A model generated the notes under the pieces. It was not told where the DNA came from, did no database searches, and worked only from the letters and a program-made list of their open reading frames with translations. Positions 24,851 through 35,530 of a stretch of DNA of 64,000 nucleotides are shown here, in pieces (within the stretch, counting starts at the first letter, position 1; each line of letters opens with the position of its first letter). The stretch lies in contig NW_004450944.1 in assembly GCF_000321225.1 (NCBI RefSeq), positions 1,067,299-1,131,298 of the forward strand, given 5' to 3'. A program made the position numbers and the translations under genes. Origin of the DNA: Odobenus rosmarus divergens. Taxonomy: Eukaryota; Chordata; Mammalia; Carnivora; Odobenidae.

Positions 24851-25434
24851 CTTTGTATCCAGCTCAGGGGTCCTGGTGACATCAATCTCCCAGCAAATCC
24901 ATGGTACCTAATGGTTAAAGCTGGGCCTTCCGAAGTGTGTCCCGGGAGCAAGGAGGGGAGGGAAGAACTTAAGATCTATCGAAACATAATAATTTACTCT
25001 CTTTGTGCTAATCCTCTCTGGACGCCAGTTTTAGCTTTGTGTTGACACTGACAAATTAAGGACATGCTCAGCACTTTTCCAAGAGTAAACAGCAAATTCC
25101 ACAAGCTCTTCTAATCATTTTTCTCTTCCAGGGTGAAATTCCTTAACTAAACATGTCTGCCCAGCAAGTGAACTGTTGCTGGGACCTTGCTGACCAGAAC
25201 ATACAGGTTCCTTTAAATTTCTAAAACCCTCACAGCAGCAGCCTCTCTCCCAGAGCCCTGGGCCTGGCAAAACACGAGCTGCAGAAAGGCCTCCCTGATG
25301 CCCCGTGTCTGGCTGCTCAGGACAGGGCTGCCTCTGAATGGATCTGGCTCTGGTCCCATGACAGGTGTTTGTAACAGGTTAATCACAGGGGAGCTGCCCT
25401 TAGAGGGGTGTGGGATGGAGAGAAGGTGAAGATC
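24851..25434. other. Unassigned intronic DNA
   Basis: No recognised feature. Confidence 0.45.
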
Positions 25435-25560
25435 AAAAATCTACCATTTACTGAGCACCTACTATGCACCTGCCACTCTACAGATGTGGAAACTGAGGTC
25501 GGAAGTTCTGTGACTTGTTCCAAAGCACTGAGCTTGTGGGCGATAGACAAGCGTCCTCAT
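25435..25560 (+). repeat. MIR SINE fragment
   Basis: ttactgagcacctactatgc joins directly to acagatgtggaaactgaggt. The middle of MIR is deleted. Confidence 0.75.
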
Positions 25561-25794
25561 TCCTAATCTGGGTGTGCTGTCTCGTTATCAAACATCCCGT
25601 TGGACCCTGGCAATGACTTCCCTGCATCCCATTTGTTTGAACTGCTAACCCCAGGCTAGCCCTTAAGAGGATGGAGTGAGGGAGCAGCACTTCTTTGCAG
25701 GCAACCTTTTTTTCCTGTCTCTGCTTCTTGATTTCAAGCTGACAACATAAAAAAGGAAGGGAAGGTGCTGAATCAGAATCCATCTGAAGGCTTT

Positions 25795-25990
25795 CCAGGG
25801 CAGTCCCCTGCCACAAGTGGCTATTTGAAAATATGTTAATTAACATGAAATACGAATAAAGATTCAGTCCCTCAATTGCACTAACCACACTTCGAGTGCT
25901 CAGCAGCCACACACAGGTCAGCAGCTGCCCTACCGGACGGCGGAGAACATTTCCACCAGCACGGAAAGTTCTATTAGATAGGGCTGGTGT
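25795..25990. mobile_element. Old DNA-transposon MITE remnant
   Basis: The end aacatttccaccagcacgga, followed by agttctattagatagggctg, together with aagtggctatttg and cacttcgagtgctcagcagc, recalls the mammalian MITE that begins at caatagaactttc. It is internally AT-rich as expected. The superfamily was not resolved. Confidence 0.55.
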
Positions 25991-26679
25991 ATAAAAGTTG
26001 AGTTGTATTAGAGCCAAAAAAGCAGAGCGATGATAGCCTTGGAGAGACAAAAATCACCCCTGGGGCGGAGGTGGACCGAGGGCTTTGACATGCAAAGCTG
26101 CCTCTTGGAGGGCTGGTGTGAGGGGCGGGTAGCGGAAGGGGTCCCCTTCACCTCCTGCTGGTAGCCTGGCCCTTCTGCCCCCTAATAACCTGCTGTTGCA
26201 GCAAATAGTTTATTCCTTGGCTCTTAACAAAAGTAATCTGGGCCCCAGGGAGAGGAGCACATCCAGAGAAACTACTCCAGATATTAAAATTAAATAGCAG
26301 AGAGAACTGGAAGAAACTCAGGCCACAAGGAAATGACACCCCTTGTTGAGACCCCTTCCAGACAGCTTCCTCCCCCAGGACTGAAAGGGGAACAGACTAC
26401 CTGGGATGTGGGCTCTCCCCAGAAAGGCCCCCCACCTAGCCAAATCAGCCTTCGCTTTAGCCCTGGGTGGAGGGGGGTTAGTTTGGTGTTGGGGTTGCAG
26501 GGCCCAGACTCCTCCTTCAGGAGCTGCCCCACCCTCTGCAAGGCAGGCCTGTGCCTTGATCAAGCTGATTGGTTAAGACCTGACCCAGGGGAGGGCAACC
26601 CATAGGCTGGCTGTGACCTATGGTCAGGCAGGAAGAAATGAGCGGACCCTGGGGCTGGAAATTAAGAAAGAGTGAGCGG
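25991..26679. other. Unassigned intronic DNA
   Basis: No gene recognised. The last 13 bases (26667-26679) are the left target duplication of the next SINE. Confidence 0.45.
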
Positions 26680-26859
26680 GGGCGCCTGGGTGGCTCAGAT
26701 GGTTAAGCGTCTGCCTTCGGCTCGGGTCATGATCCCAGGGTCCTGGGATCGAGTCCCACATCGGGCTCCCTGCTCCGCGGGGAGCTGCTTCTCCCTCTGC
26801 CTCTCTCTCTCTGTGTCTCTCATGAATAAATAAATAAAAAAATCAAAAAAAAAAAAAAA
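26680..26859 (+). mobile_element. Young Can-SINE with perfect target-site duplication
   Basis: Full-length arctoid-type Can-SINE. The tRNA-like head contains tggctcagatggttaagcg (A-box) and gggatcgagtccc (B-box), followed by a CT-rich tract, AATAAATAAATAAA and an A run of about 18. The flank aaagagtgagcgg is identical at 26667-26679 and 26860-26872. The near-consensus body, pure tail and perfect duplication mark it as the youngest SINE here. It lies antisense to the host gene, about 5.4 kb downstream of the exon. Confidence 0.97.
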
Positions 26860-26872
26860 AAAGAGTGAGCGG

Positions 26873-29339
26873 TATAGGGAGGGAGCAAGCAGAGCAGGTG
26901 CACAAAGAGGCCAGCATGGGAGCAGAGACAGTGTGGAAAGGGAGGGCAGGATGGACACATCCAGGTCATCTAGGCACTCTGCCTGCCTGGAAGCCCTGGG
27001 AATACAGCAACATTGAGGCAATATGGAATGGACCTAGAAAAACCACAATTCCAGAGGGAGCCTGGTATTTGAACAGCTCCCCTGCCTCACATCCCCATCA
27101 CTTCCTCCAATGTCAACTGGTTTCCTCCACAGCTTTGGAGAGCAAGCAGGTCTTAATGGAACCATGAGACAGAAATTAGCAAATTCTTCGAGTTTAAAAA
27201 GCAGGATGATCTGGGAACAAGATGGAATCTGGATGCAGGCTCACAGAGCCAGTTTCCCTAAATTGCCAGACCAGATTAAAGAGTCCTTGGGCTAGAGGAG
27301 GAGGAAAAGAAATATGAACAGGAGCTGGGGGTTCAGGAAAGCCCCCATGCTTGGGATCCAGCTTCCAACACCATCATATGGGGGTGGCACAGGGATGGAC
27401 ATCAGTGGCCCTCACTGCCATTCCTGGAGAAACTCGACGTGTGGGAGCCCTGGCTTAATGACCCAGCACAAAAATCCTGCCTCTAATTCCGAAATGCCCC
27501 ACCCTGTGTAGAGCCCCCTCCTGTGAATACACGTGAGCCCCTAAAATCTGCACTGGATATTGGGGTGCAGTGAAGGGAGTCCCCACCACAGGACAGAGTG
27601 GGCCTAAGGCAGATGGCCAGGGACCTCCCAGTGGCCCATGCATCCTTTTTGCTGCCTTGGGAAGCCTGATGTGGCCCCAGTGGTGGCTGCCCTAATGTGC
27701 CACGGAGGAGGAAATCCCTTCTGCGGGCACAGAGTCGACACCTGAGTTTCCTGTGGGGCTTCTCCAAGCATATCCAGGTTTTAGAATATGAAGATGGACA
27801 TCAGAGACATTGTCGTTGCTATTTCTTTCCTGGGCTGGTCCGTGGATGGGTCTAAGCTGCTGGACCATCTCCCCTCCAGATTCACTTAGCAGGAATTTGC
27901 CTTCATAAAGGCTATACCTTCATTTTTAGGAGTGTGATCTTTTATACCACCTCTCACACACACATATAGAAATATCTGTCTGTTGGAAGAGAGGAATTAC
28001 ATTAAAAATGTGAAAAGAAGACTTTAAGCTTAGGAAGAATATTTTTGAAAGCTGACAAGGTACACAGAGGGTATTTATTTCCACAGTGGAATTTGACTCA
28101 TTAAGGACAGACCCACTTTGAGACAGAATTTCAAATATTGTTTATTTAAAGCTTCTTTTACTAGATGAGAAAATGTGTAGCTTGGCTTATGATCTCAAAG
28201 ATTCAACTATCTACCAGCGGGATAATTAGCAAATTTCACAAGATATTCATAAATCACAAAGTTATTCATAGGCTTCTCTATTTAGGGCAGCCTCCATGAG
28301 CTTATAGGGTACGTATTTCCCCATAGGCAGAGAATACTGCTTTTAGTGTCTCAACATTATAACAGATTGGCTACAAAGCAGATTCTAAGACAGGTGTGTT
28401 TTCTTGGGGATATTCACTGTTGATAAAGTTATACCAATGATGAATTTCCACACTAGTAAGGAACCCATCCATGAAGAACAGTCAGAAGGAACAGAAATAT
28501 TTTTTTTAGGGCAATGCCAGGATTTAGGTTTTCTGAAATCCACAAAACCAGAAAGATCCAAGGGAAAATGAAAGCTGTAGCCTTCGGAAAGTTTAACCAG
28601 AAATGGCTATTTGATTTCCGTGAAACTCACACAAGAGAGGAAAGTATTTGTGTGAAAGACAAAGAAAAAGAGAAGCAAGTTGTGATAGGAAAGATTTAAA
28701 AGACTGTTTTGGGGCATCCCCAGAAGTATCCGTGTCCACAACCAGGAACCAACTGGGGCTGAAGGGTATGAGCTTTACAGGCCCCACATGATAAGCAAAC
28801 CCAGGGGGCCCAACTGGAATGGGGAAGTTGGAGTTTGAGCACAAATGGGAAGTTGAGTCAGGTTTTAGACTAAGATCTGAAAGGACTGGGTTCTCCAGTC
28901 TAGATCCGAACTGACCATCAGTGAATCCCAATGAAAAGCCAGCCCGATGGCCCTCTCACTGGGGCAGGCTGGGATGACAGGACACACATCTGGGGCCTTC
29001 ACCTCACTGGATAGGCAGACCATGTTCTTCAGGGGCTCAGAGGCAGCTGGATGACATTCAGTCCCCTACACCCCCTGCTCAAGGCTTCTCCCCAGGTTGG
29101 GGTATTCTTGGGGTACTGGGACTCTGGGATCCTTGCCCAAATGGCTCTGAGCCCTTCTCTGTGGCCTGCCTGGGTCTTTGTCACCTTATTAGAGCACAGA
29201 CCATGCTGGGTTCTCTCTGGCCATGCCTGACCCTACTCCCTAGGCAAGGAGGGATGGTGAGGTCAGGAATCTGCTTCCCTCCACTTCCAACTCAGCAGCT
29301 GAGTGACCTGATGGCGCTTCCCAGGTGACGCCCGCCCCC
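26873..29339. other. Unassigned intronic DNA
   Basis: No gene or nameable repeat. The right part, 27780-28500, is AT-rich with a few short AC units near 27957. Confidence 0.45.
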
Positions 29340-29530
29340 CACCTTCCCTGCCTTTAGTTTCTGTTCACTCCAGATGCCCTGCATTCTTGAGTCTCTACAT
29401 CTTTGTTCATGGATTTTCCTTTCCTGCCTAGAGTTCCTTTTCTCCCCTTTAGTAAATGCCGACCTACTCCAACCCAACTGCACCTTCCAACGTTGGAAGT
29501 ATCCTTCTCTGCTCTCCCACAGAAGCATGT
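29340..29530 (+). repeat. L2 LINE remnant
   Basis: ttctgttcactccagatgcc, tttcctgcctagagttcctt and the following cttctctgctctcccacaga follow the sense L2 3' region. Strongly diverged. Confidence 0.5.
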
Positions 29531-29699
29531 GGGGGAGCTGTCCCTAAGTGGGTCTCCCCACAAGACAGTGGGCTGGTGCAGCATGAGGCTCTATCTCGGG
29601 CTTCCAGAGGGGTCCAGCCCAGCGCCACTGTATGCGGGGGCTCAGAAATGCTTTCTAGATGGCTGAGAGCAGGAAATCTATACTTAGCTCCTTGCAGCT

Positions 29700-29960
29700 T
29701 TGATTCATGCATTCATCTGGCCACTGAAATGCCACAGGTGGGCCCTGGCAGCGTTTTTTCTTACATCCAATGATGTTCATCGAACAGTTCCTGAGCATCC
29801 TAAGAGCTTGAGGCACCATGGTACATGAAGGGGATAAAAAGAATCTCTCATTCCTGCACTCAACTGTGCCACCTTTGTTGTTCAAGCACCAGACACCGTA
29901 CAGAGAGGCTTCCTCATGAGGTTTACATCTTATATCCTTGTGGGGAGGATAACACAAGAT
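29700..29960 (-). repeat. L2 LINE remnant
   Basis: gattcatgcattcatctg, gttcatcgaacagttcctga, gaggcaccatggtacatgaa and caccgtacagagaggcttcc resemble the antisense L2 end. It sits in the opposite direction to the preceding fragment. Confidence 0.45.
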
Positions 29961-31724
29961 TTGGCCCTTGACCATGGGAGGGCACCAGCAGGTCCACCCT
30001 ACCATGCACCTCTGCCACATAAAAGCTGGAGACCGGCTCCACCCTGCACCCCCTGCATGTGTGTGGGTGCCCCAGGAAGCAGGTTCAAGCTTCTCTGCCA
30101 GGGTCTCTTCCCTCCAAGACGCAGAGCTGAGGCTGTAACAGCAAGCACAGGCCCTCTGAGCAGAGAGTTGCCGAGAGCATGGTCTTAAAGGGGTGGATGA
30201 TCACCGTGGCCCCTGGACTCCTTGCCCCTGTGATTTTTAGGATGCAGGGTCCAGGACAGGACCTAACTGTGGTATTAAATACTAGTGACGACAAAGTGCT
30301 AACTTGCAGGCTTGCGTCCACTCTTGCAAGGGAGTGTCTAAGGGGGATTTATCTGTTTTTGTCCTGCTTTGCCTACATGTCCCCCCTGAGAATTGTATTA
30401 TCATGGAGACCAGAGGCCTTATGGCTACTCTTGGCTCATGAGTGCAAGGCAAATGCACTCTGCTCTGCCTTCAGTTGGATTCAGAGGATCTGCCAGGGAA
30501 GGTGGGGACAAGGTCCCAGCCAGCCACAGGCCACCACACCACCTTGGAAGGATGGAAGCTCGTGCTGTTTGTGCTGAGAGTGGAAATCTCCTGTCTCGGC
30601 CATCAAAGTATGTGGGTGCTAATGGCTGCAGGGGAATTCTGGTTCCAGCTCAGGGACTGGGTCTCCTCAGCCTGGAGACAGGGGAGGCTCCTCAGTGCTG
30701 AAGGTGGCAGCCGGCGTCCATATTAATCGCTCTGCACCTGTGACTCTCCTAAAGGGCAGGGAGGTTGGCAAAGGGTCTACCTTATCTGGTGTTTTTAGAG
30801 AATGTCTTTGCTAAAAAAAGACTTCTCATGGCTTTTCTTCAAGGGGAGGGTTCTGGGCGGTTGGGGCAAGTGGGGAAAGACCTGAAGAGCTGACTGCATT
30901 CACGCAAGGGGAGTCAGGATTAGGGCAGCTTCAGGTCCAGGGAGGCTAAACATCTTGTCAGAAGCCACACACAAAACAAGGACAGCGGGCCTGGTTCCAA
31001 ACCCATGCCCCGTCCAACTCCAGAGCCCAGCATGTGCACTGAAAAGGAAGGTCTTTGACCCCTGCCCTTGAGTCATGGTGGGTTTGTGACTGTAATCCAA
31101 TCTGGTGGATTGTTCACCTAATGTCCCTCTCCAAGCGCTGGGCTGTGGCATGGGGCTGTGAGGGAGAGGCCCCACGGAGGCACTCTGGCCAACAGTCCCA
31201 GCCGACCTGGTGCTTTGGTCACCGTAGCCCGGACACCAGATGTGATGCCAGAGAAACCCTCTTGGGTAGGGGGGTTCTCTGGCACCAGGGGCGTTAGCCC
31301 TGCTGCTGGGGTCACTGCCGGGCACCTGAATTGTCCCCTCCCAGGCCCAGGTCCTGTGGTACAGCATTCCCTCCGTGCCCTTTCTGAACTCTCGACTCAC
31401 AGAACCCGTGAGTAATGGAGAGTGGTCACTGGGCATGTCACTAAATTTGGAGAATTTGTTTCACTGCAATAAATAACCAAAATGGAATTAAGAGAATTCC
31501 GGGGGACAGTGAATACCATAGAGACGGGAAAGCACAGTGACGTACCTAGTCCAGAATTTGGCCTGCATCTTTCTGATTCTGCGGCCACTCCTTAGATATA
31601 TTTTCACGCACACACCCTCCCCATTCTCTCCAAATGGGGACAAGGAAAACTGAAGGCTTCCCATCCCCTGGGTCTGCTGAGGAAGCGCTAGGGCAGTGGT
31701 AGACATTAGGAACCAGAGCAAACT
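29961..31724. other. Unassigned intronic DNA
   Basis: GC-richer stretch with no recognised exon or repeat. The minus-strand open frame 30900-31436 (178 codons) has no motif that I know. Confidence 0.45.
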
Positions 31725-32045
31725 TTTCTTGCTCACCTACTCTATGTCAGATGCTGTGTCAGTGGCAATCTGTTAATTTCACAAATACTTTGTCGTTACC
31801 ACGTGCCAGAAACAGGTCTGGGAAAGAAGCCACGTGCAAGACCAAGTCCCAATTCTCCTGGGCTTGCGTGTGAGTGAGGTTGATGGGCAAGAAACAAATA
31901 ATGATGGCATACTATGTCAGATAGTGGTCAGTGGTATGGAGAAAAACAAAGTCCAGGATGGGGAAAGACAATGGCATTTTAGAGAGGCTGGTTAGGAAAG
32001 GATTCCCCAAGAGGGTGGCACTGGAGGAGAAAGAATAAGGTTAAA
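31725..32045 (-). repeat. L2 LINE remnant just downstream of the exon
   Basis: Antisense L2: ttgctcacctactctatgtc, ttaccacgtgccagaaacag, aagaaacaaataatgatggc, cagtggtatggagaaaaaca and agaggctggttaggaaagga. The blocks come in the expected order across about 320 bp. It ends about 235 bp from the exon donor. Confidence 0.74.
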
Positions 32046-32280
32046 TAGTAGAGAGCAAGTCTGGTTGAGCTTGGAGCCCACCGTTTAGACTCTGATATCA
32101 AGAACACATCGTTATCTTCCAGCTTATGAACCTGCAGCCTCCTACAGAGGGTGCATTTGGAGACTGTCCTCCACGGGGCTCAGAGGACCCACGCCAGGTG
32201 TGCAGCTCACTATGCCCACCCACCACTGGCCAGGCCTCCCCTCAGGACCCTCCAGGCAGAGCCCCAAAAGGGGTACTTAC
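32046..32280 (-). other. SLC24A3: Intron start flanking the exon
   Basis: This immediately follows the exon in the host direction and begins with GTAAGTACC. No other element recognised. Confidence 0.6.
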
Positions 32281-32357
32281 GCAGAGCACGTGGAGAACCA
32301 CCGCCCCGTGTCTTCGATCCTCGTTGGTGAAGATGTCATTGGGGAATTCGTGCAGGG
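32281..32357 (-). CDS. SLC24A3: Internal coding exon of a K+-dependent Na+/Ca2+ exchanger, best match SLC24A3 (NCKX3)
   Basis: The exon is 77 bp. Read on the minus strand it is preceded by a pyrimidine-rich tract ending in TTTTTCAG and followed by GTAAGT, a consensus donor. Two bases complete a codon started in the previous exon, then 25 codons follow, so it enters in phase 1 and leaves in phase 0. The peptide carries LHEFPNDIFTNEDRR and then GAVVLHVLC. In SLC24 proteins this stretch joins the N-terminal extracellular loop to the first helix of the exchanger domain, just before the alpha-1 repeat. NCKX proteins export Ca2+ and K+ in exchange for Na+ at the plasma membrane. DIFTNEDRR favours NCKX3 over NCKX4, which I recall as more like DLFSNKERQ. 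One residue, H in RRHG, differs from the Q that I remember in human NCKX3. Intact splice sites and no disabling change argue against a processed pseudogene. The family is close to certain; the paralogue is likely. Confidence 0.86.
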
Positions 32358-32378
32358 CTGAAAAATGGAGAGAGAAAA
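32358..32378 (-). promoter_or_regulatory. SLC24A3: Splice acceptor of the SLC24A3 exon
   Basis: On the minus strand the tract TTTTCTCTCTCCATTTTTCAG ends exactly at the exon. It is almost all pyrimidine with CAG at the end, a strong 3' splice site. Confidence 0.85.
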
Positions 32379-33174
32379 CCAGCTCAGAACAGAGGACAAT
32401 ATTTTCAGTGCTGGAGGACTGGGATGGTTGTGCCAGTCCTTGTCTTAATGCAGAATCCATGAACTTAGATGAGAAAAAATTACATCTTTACATTCACACG
32501 TCTCTACCTGGAATTTAGTGTTTCCTTCAGATAAGAAGGTAGGTGACAAACCTCAGGAGTGTGAGAGGCACTGGGGACTTGGCCCCCAACAGATAAGTTT
32601 TCATGATACATTACACTATCTGCTCACAGCAGCTCTTGTTCACCGCTGCAACATTTGGGGGGTTTTTAGATCACCCCTTGTGATTTAAAGTGTTCATGAG
32701 GAACTACATGAACCAACTTCATGCAAGTTTATTTTCTAATACTCCGACAACTTCATTTCAATATGATCAGTTTCCTTCTATAAGCTTATATAGTTGATCA
32801 CATGCATTGAAAAATGGTTTTCTGAGCAGAGGTCTGTAGGCTTCCCTGCATTACCAAGGGGGCCCATGGCATGCACAGGGTTAAGGCCCCTGCTCTAAAC
32901 TATCCCTCCTTTCCCACCAGGACTGCCTTGGCTTGGGTTCTTGGGCCTGGTGCAACACCTTCCCTGCTCTTTCCTTTCCTTTTCGAACTTGACCCACATT
33001 TGCCACTGCTGACCTGGACTATCAAGCACAGAGCTGCTCGTGCCCCCTCCCTGCTCCCAAACCTTCCCTCCTAGGCGATAAAAGCCCTGTCTGTACACTG
33101 GCAGTGCCAGGCTGTTCCCGGCTGTTCCCCACTAGAACTTTCTTCTCTTCTCCAGCCCTTTTATACTTTGCATG
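32379..33174. other. Unassigned intronic DNA
   Basis: No recognised repeat. It would be the proximal upstream intron of the exon. Confidence 0.45.
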
Positions 33175-33265
33175 TGCTCATTTGCTCAGTTACTAACTGA
33201 GCAGTTACTGTGTGCCAGGCGTGCTCTCACTGCTGGAAATTCGACATTGTTGCATGTGCTCTCAT
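33175..33265. repeat. Small MIR- or L2-type fragment
   Basis: ctgagcagttactgtgtgcc, followed by aggcgtgctctcactgctgg, is the common ancient motif shared by sense MIR and antisense L2. It is too short to decide. Confidence 0.5.
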
Positions 33266-33669
33266 ATTCTCGCCAGTACAGTATCATTTGCCATTCCTTG
33301 AGCACACTTTGCATTTGCTTTCTTTTTATATCTTTATCTGCACAGATTATACCATCAGCCCAGGATATCCCCCACCCCCAAATGATCTTCTCTCTCTGCT
33401 GCTCATAAAATCCCATCAGCTTCATGGCCAGGGCCTTCATGAGGCCTCCTGTGGCACCCATGGCTCTCCTCTCTGGAAGATGCATCAGACAAGGCTCCGT
33501 GGGAAGCTGAGCACACTTCTTTGCCCTTGGCCCCATCTTCAGCAAATGCGGCCAGCTGATGAAAGCAGCCTTTCTCTCGGAGCTTCACAAGCTCTTTGTC
33601 CTTCTCCAGTGCACGGGTGGGACAACTATCACCAGTTGATGGGGAGGATGTACAAGATGACACCTGCTT

Positions 33670-33800
33670 GCCATGTGTCTTGCTTTGGGTTTCCCCCAAA
33701 GCAGACCCTCAGCCAAGGATTGGGGGTACATAGTTTATTTGTAGGTGACTCCTGGACACACTGTGAGTGAGGAAGGGGAGGAGACCAGGGAAGGAGGAGA
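33670..33800. repeat. Unclassified ancient repeat, second member of the 24.2 kb family
   Basis: aaagcagaccctcagccaag, then acatagtttatttgtaggtg and gtgagtgaggaaggggagga. The same sequence order occurs at 36.8 kb. Confidence 0.45.
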
Positions 33801-35154
33801 GTCAAAGACGAGTTAGTGGGTGACCACTCAGGATGCCTGGGGCCCAGTCTTGCTGCAGACCGGGGGAGAGTGCATAGAACACGTCTCTGGTTTACAGCTT
33901 GTTGGCCAGGGGGTTTGTCTAAGACACAAGCCTTTGGTTATTCCTTGAGAAAGTTCTGCTCTCTGCTTCCAGGGCAACACCAGATAAAGACATCGTGCAA
34001 GTCAAGTCTTCGCCAGAGCCATGGTGGTGGTGGTGAGGCCAGAGGGTACATCCAGCATATTAAGCATGGATCACTTGTGCATGTCACAAGTGTGATCACA
34101 CTTGCTAGTTTTGTCCTATCCTTCATGTGATGAAGTGGGGGAGATATGGAAAGACAAGGAGGTCATGATCCACACCCCCCAAGTGGCTTTCCAAGCTAAA
34201 GCTCTTCCAAACAGGCTGCACTGAGTCCTCCTGATCAATGGATGGGAAAAATGAGGGCAAGCCTGGAGGATTTCACTTTGAAGACCAAATGATACTACAG
34301 TCTGGAAATTACCAGGAGGGGACAGGGTTCACAGAACAAGCTTGAAGTTTATCCCTCAGGCCCTGGGCACTGCAAGGATTCCAGCCACTTTACTGAGGTG
34401 TCTCTGTTCTGGCATCTTTCTTCTATGGACCTAATGCTTCTGGCTGGTGTGCTCTTGTCCAGTGAGCAGAGCTTGCTGAAGCCCTCCAGCCTCCCTGATG
34501 AGAAACCCTTCGACTTCCTCCTCCCTGAAACTTCCCTGCTGCCAACAGTGCCCACATAGGCTGGACCTGGAGAGACCTGGCCTTTGCAGCCCCCAGTCAA
34601 TTCCTGCCTGTCCTTCCTTCCACACCTCCTGGCTCTCCTTGTGCACACAGGTTGTCTTACACTCTTAGAAGATGCTTTCTCACACTTCCTCCTTTGAACT
34701 TCTCTTTGAATTCACCTGAATAAATTTTAGTCCGAATAACCATCCCATGGCTCTCACATTGCCCTCCCCCCGCCCAAGTTGCTCAGTATGGATCAGAAAC
34801 CACGAGAAATGTCCCTTTCTGTCCACTTCCCAAACCCAGGACATTGACGGTCTCTGTGGGCCACCCCCATGGTGGGGAGTGGAGCAAAGGTAAGGAGAGG
34901 AAAGGCCCTGCAGGGTGGGCTGGAGACCTTTCCAGCACTGACTGGTCTCCATGTTCACCTGGACTTGCACAGACCTTCTGTCCCAATCCTTGGTTCTGAG
35001 AAAACAACAACCACCATCCGCATCTTTGCAACTTCTCCTTTCTGATGCGCCCTTTGTACTATATAGACATTTTGGTGCCCTGGGGAGGTGGGGCTTGGGA
35101 TGGGCTGGCTGGTGATGGGCTGAGATTGGCTGAGATGAAGGCTCTGGTGGGCAG
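33801..35154. other. Unassigned intronic DNA
   Basis: No gene supported. A (GGT)n-like stretch occurs near 34022 and a perfect gtcacaagtgtgatcacacttg block near 34083 can fold back on itself in part. Confidence 0.45.
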
Positions 35155-35400
35155 AATACATGTTCACTGAGCACCTGCTCCTGGCAGGCACTGTGCCTTG
35201 CCCTTTATATCCACTATCCATTTCTGTCCCCACAGAAGGCTATTATTCACATTTTGTAGACAAGGAACCTAAGGGACAGAGGATTCGATTCCATACTAGA
35301 GGATCCACAACTGGAAAGTTGCAAAGCAGGGCCACCCACGCAGCAGATGCAGGCCTGGTAACGCCCCTTACTGCTGTTATCCCAGCTCCTGGCATCTAGT
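35155..35400 (+). repeat. MIR SINE
   Basis: cactgagcacctgctcctgg, caggcactgtgccttgccct and tgtagacaaggaacctaagg follow the MIR order. The right end, after 35300, is weak. Confidence 0.7.
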
Positions 35401-35504
35401 TGCAATCTTACTCTGCTAGGTGGCCTCTTCCTTCTTGGGACTTCCTCCAAGTAGAGGATCTGATCAGATCTACATTCTGCCCCCACACACCAGAGGGAAA
35501 AGGT

Positions 35505-35530
35505 AGGCTGTGTGTTTGTTTGTTTGTTTT
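35505..35530. repeat. (GTTT)n simple repeat
   Basis: Five GTTT-like units ending in T6. Confidence 0.9.

Larger units (their letters stand above)
1..32280 (-). other. SLC24A3: Intron 3' of the SLC24A3 exon (host-gene intron, incomplete)
   Basis: This is inferred from the GTAAGT donor at the left edge of the exon. I looked on the minus strand for the expected next segment, which starts with a helix and a VCDDFF-like motif, and did not find it. The intron is therefore probably at least 32 kb long and continues past position 1. Everything in this interval would be transcribed on the minus strand as intron RNA. SLC24A3 is known as a very long gene with large introns, which is consistent. Confidence 0.65.

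Noticed and set aside
25478..26050. 190-codon minus-strand frame
   Set aside because: It spans a MIR fragment and a DNA-transposon fossil, so it cannot be an ancestral coding sequence.
26680..26760. tRNA-like A and B boxes
   Set aside because: They belong to the head of a Can-SINE, not to a functional tRNA gene: there is no cloverleaf and the body continues into the SINE tail.
30900..31436. 178-codon minus-strand frame close to the real exon
   Set aside because: It is on the same strand as the exon but shares no motif with NCKX proteins, and it is overlapped by open frames on the other strand.
33210..33770. 186-codon plus-strand frame
   Set aside because: It overlaps fossil repeats and has no recognisable motif or splice frame.
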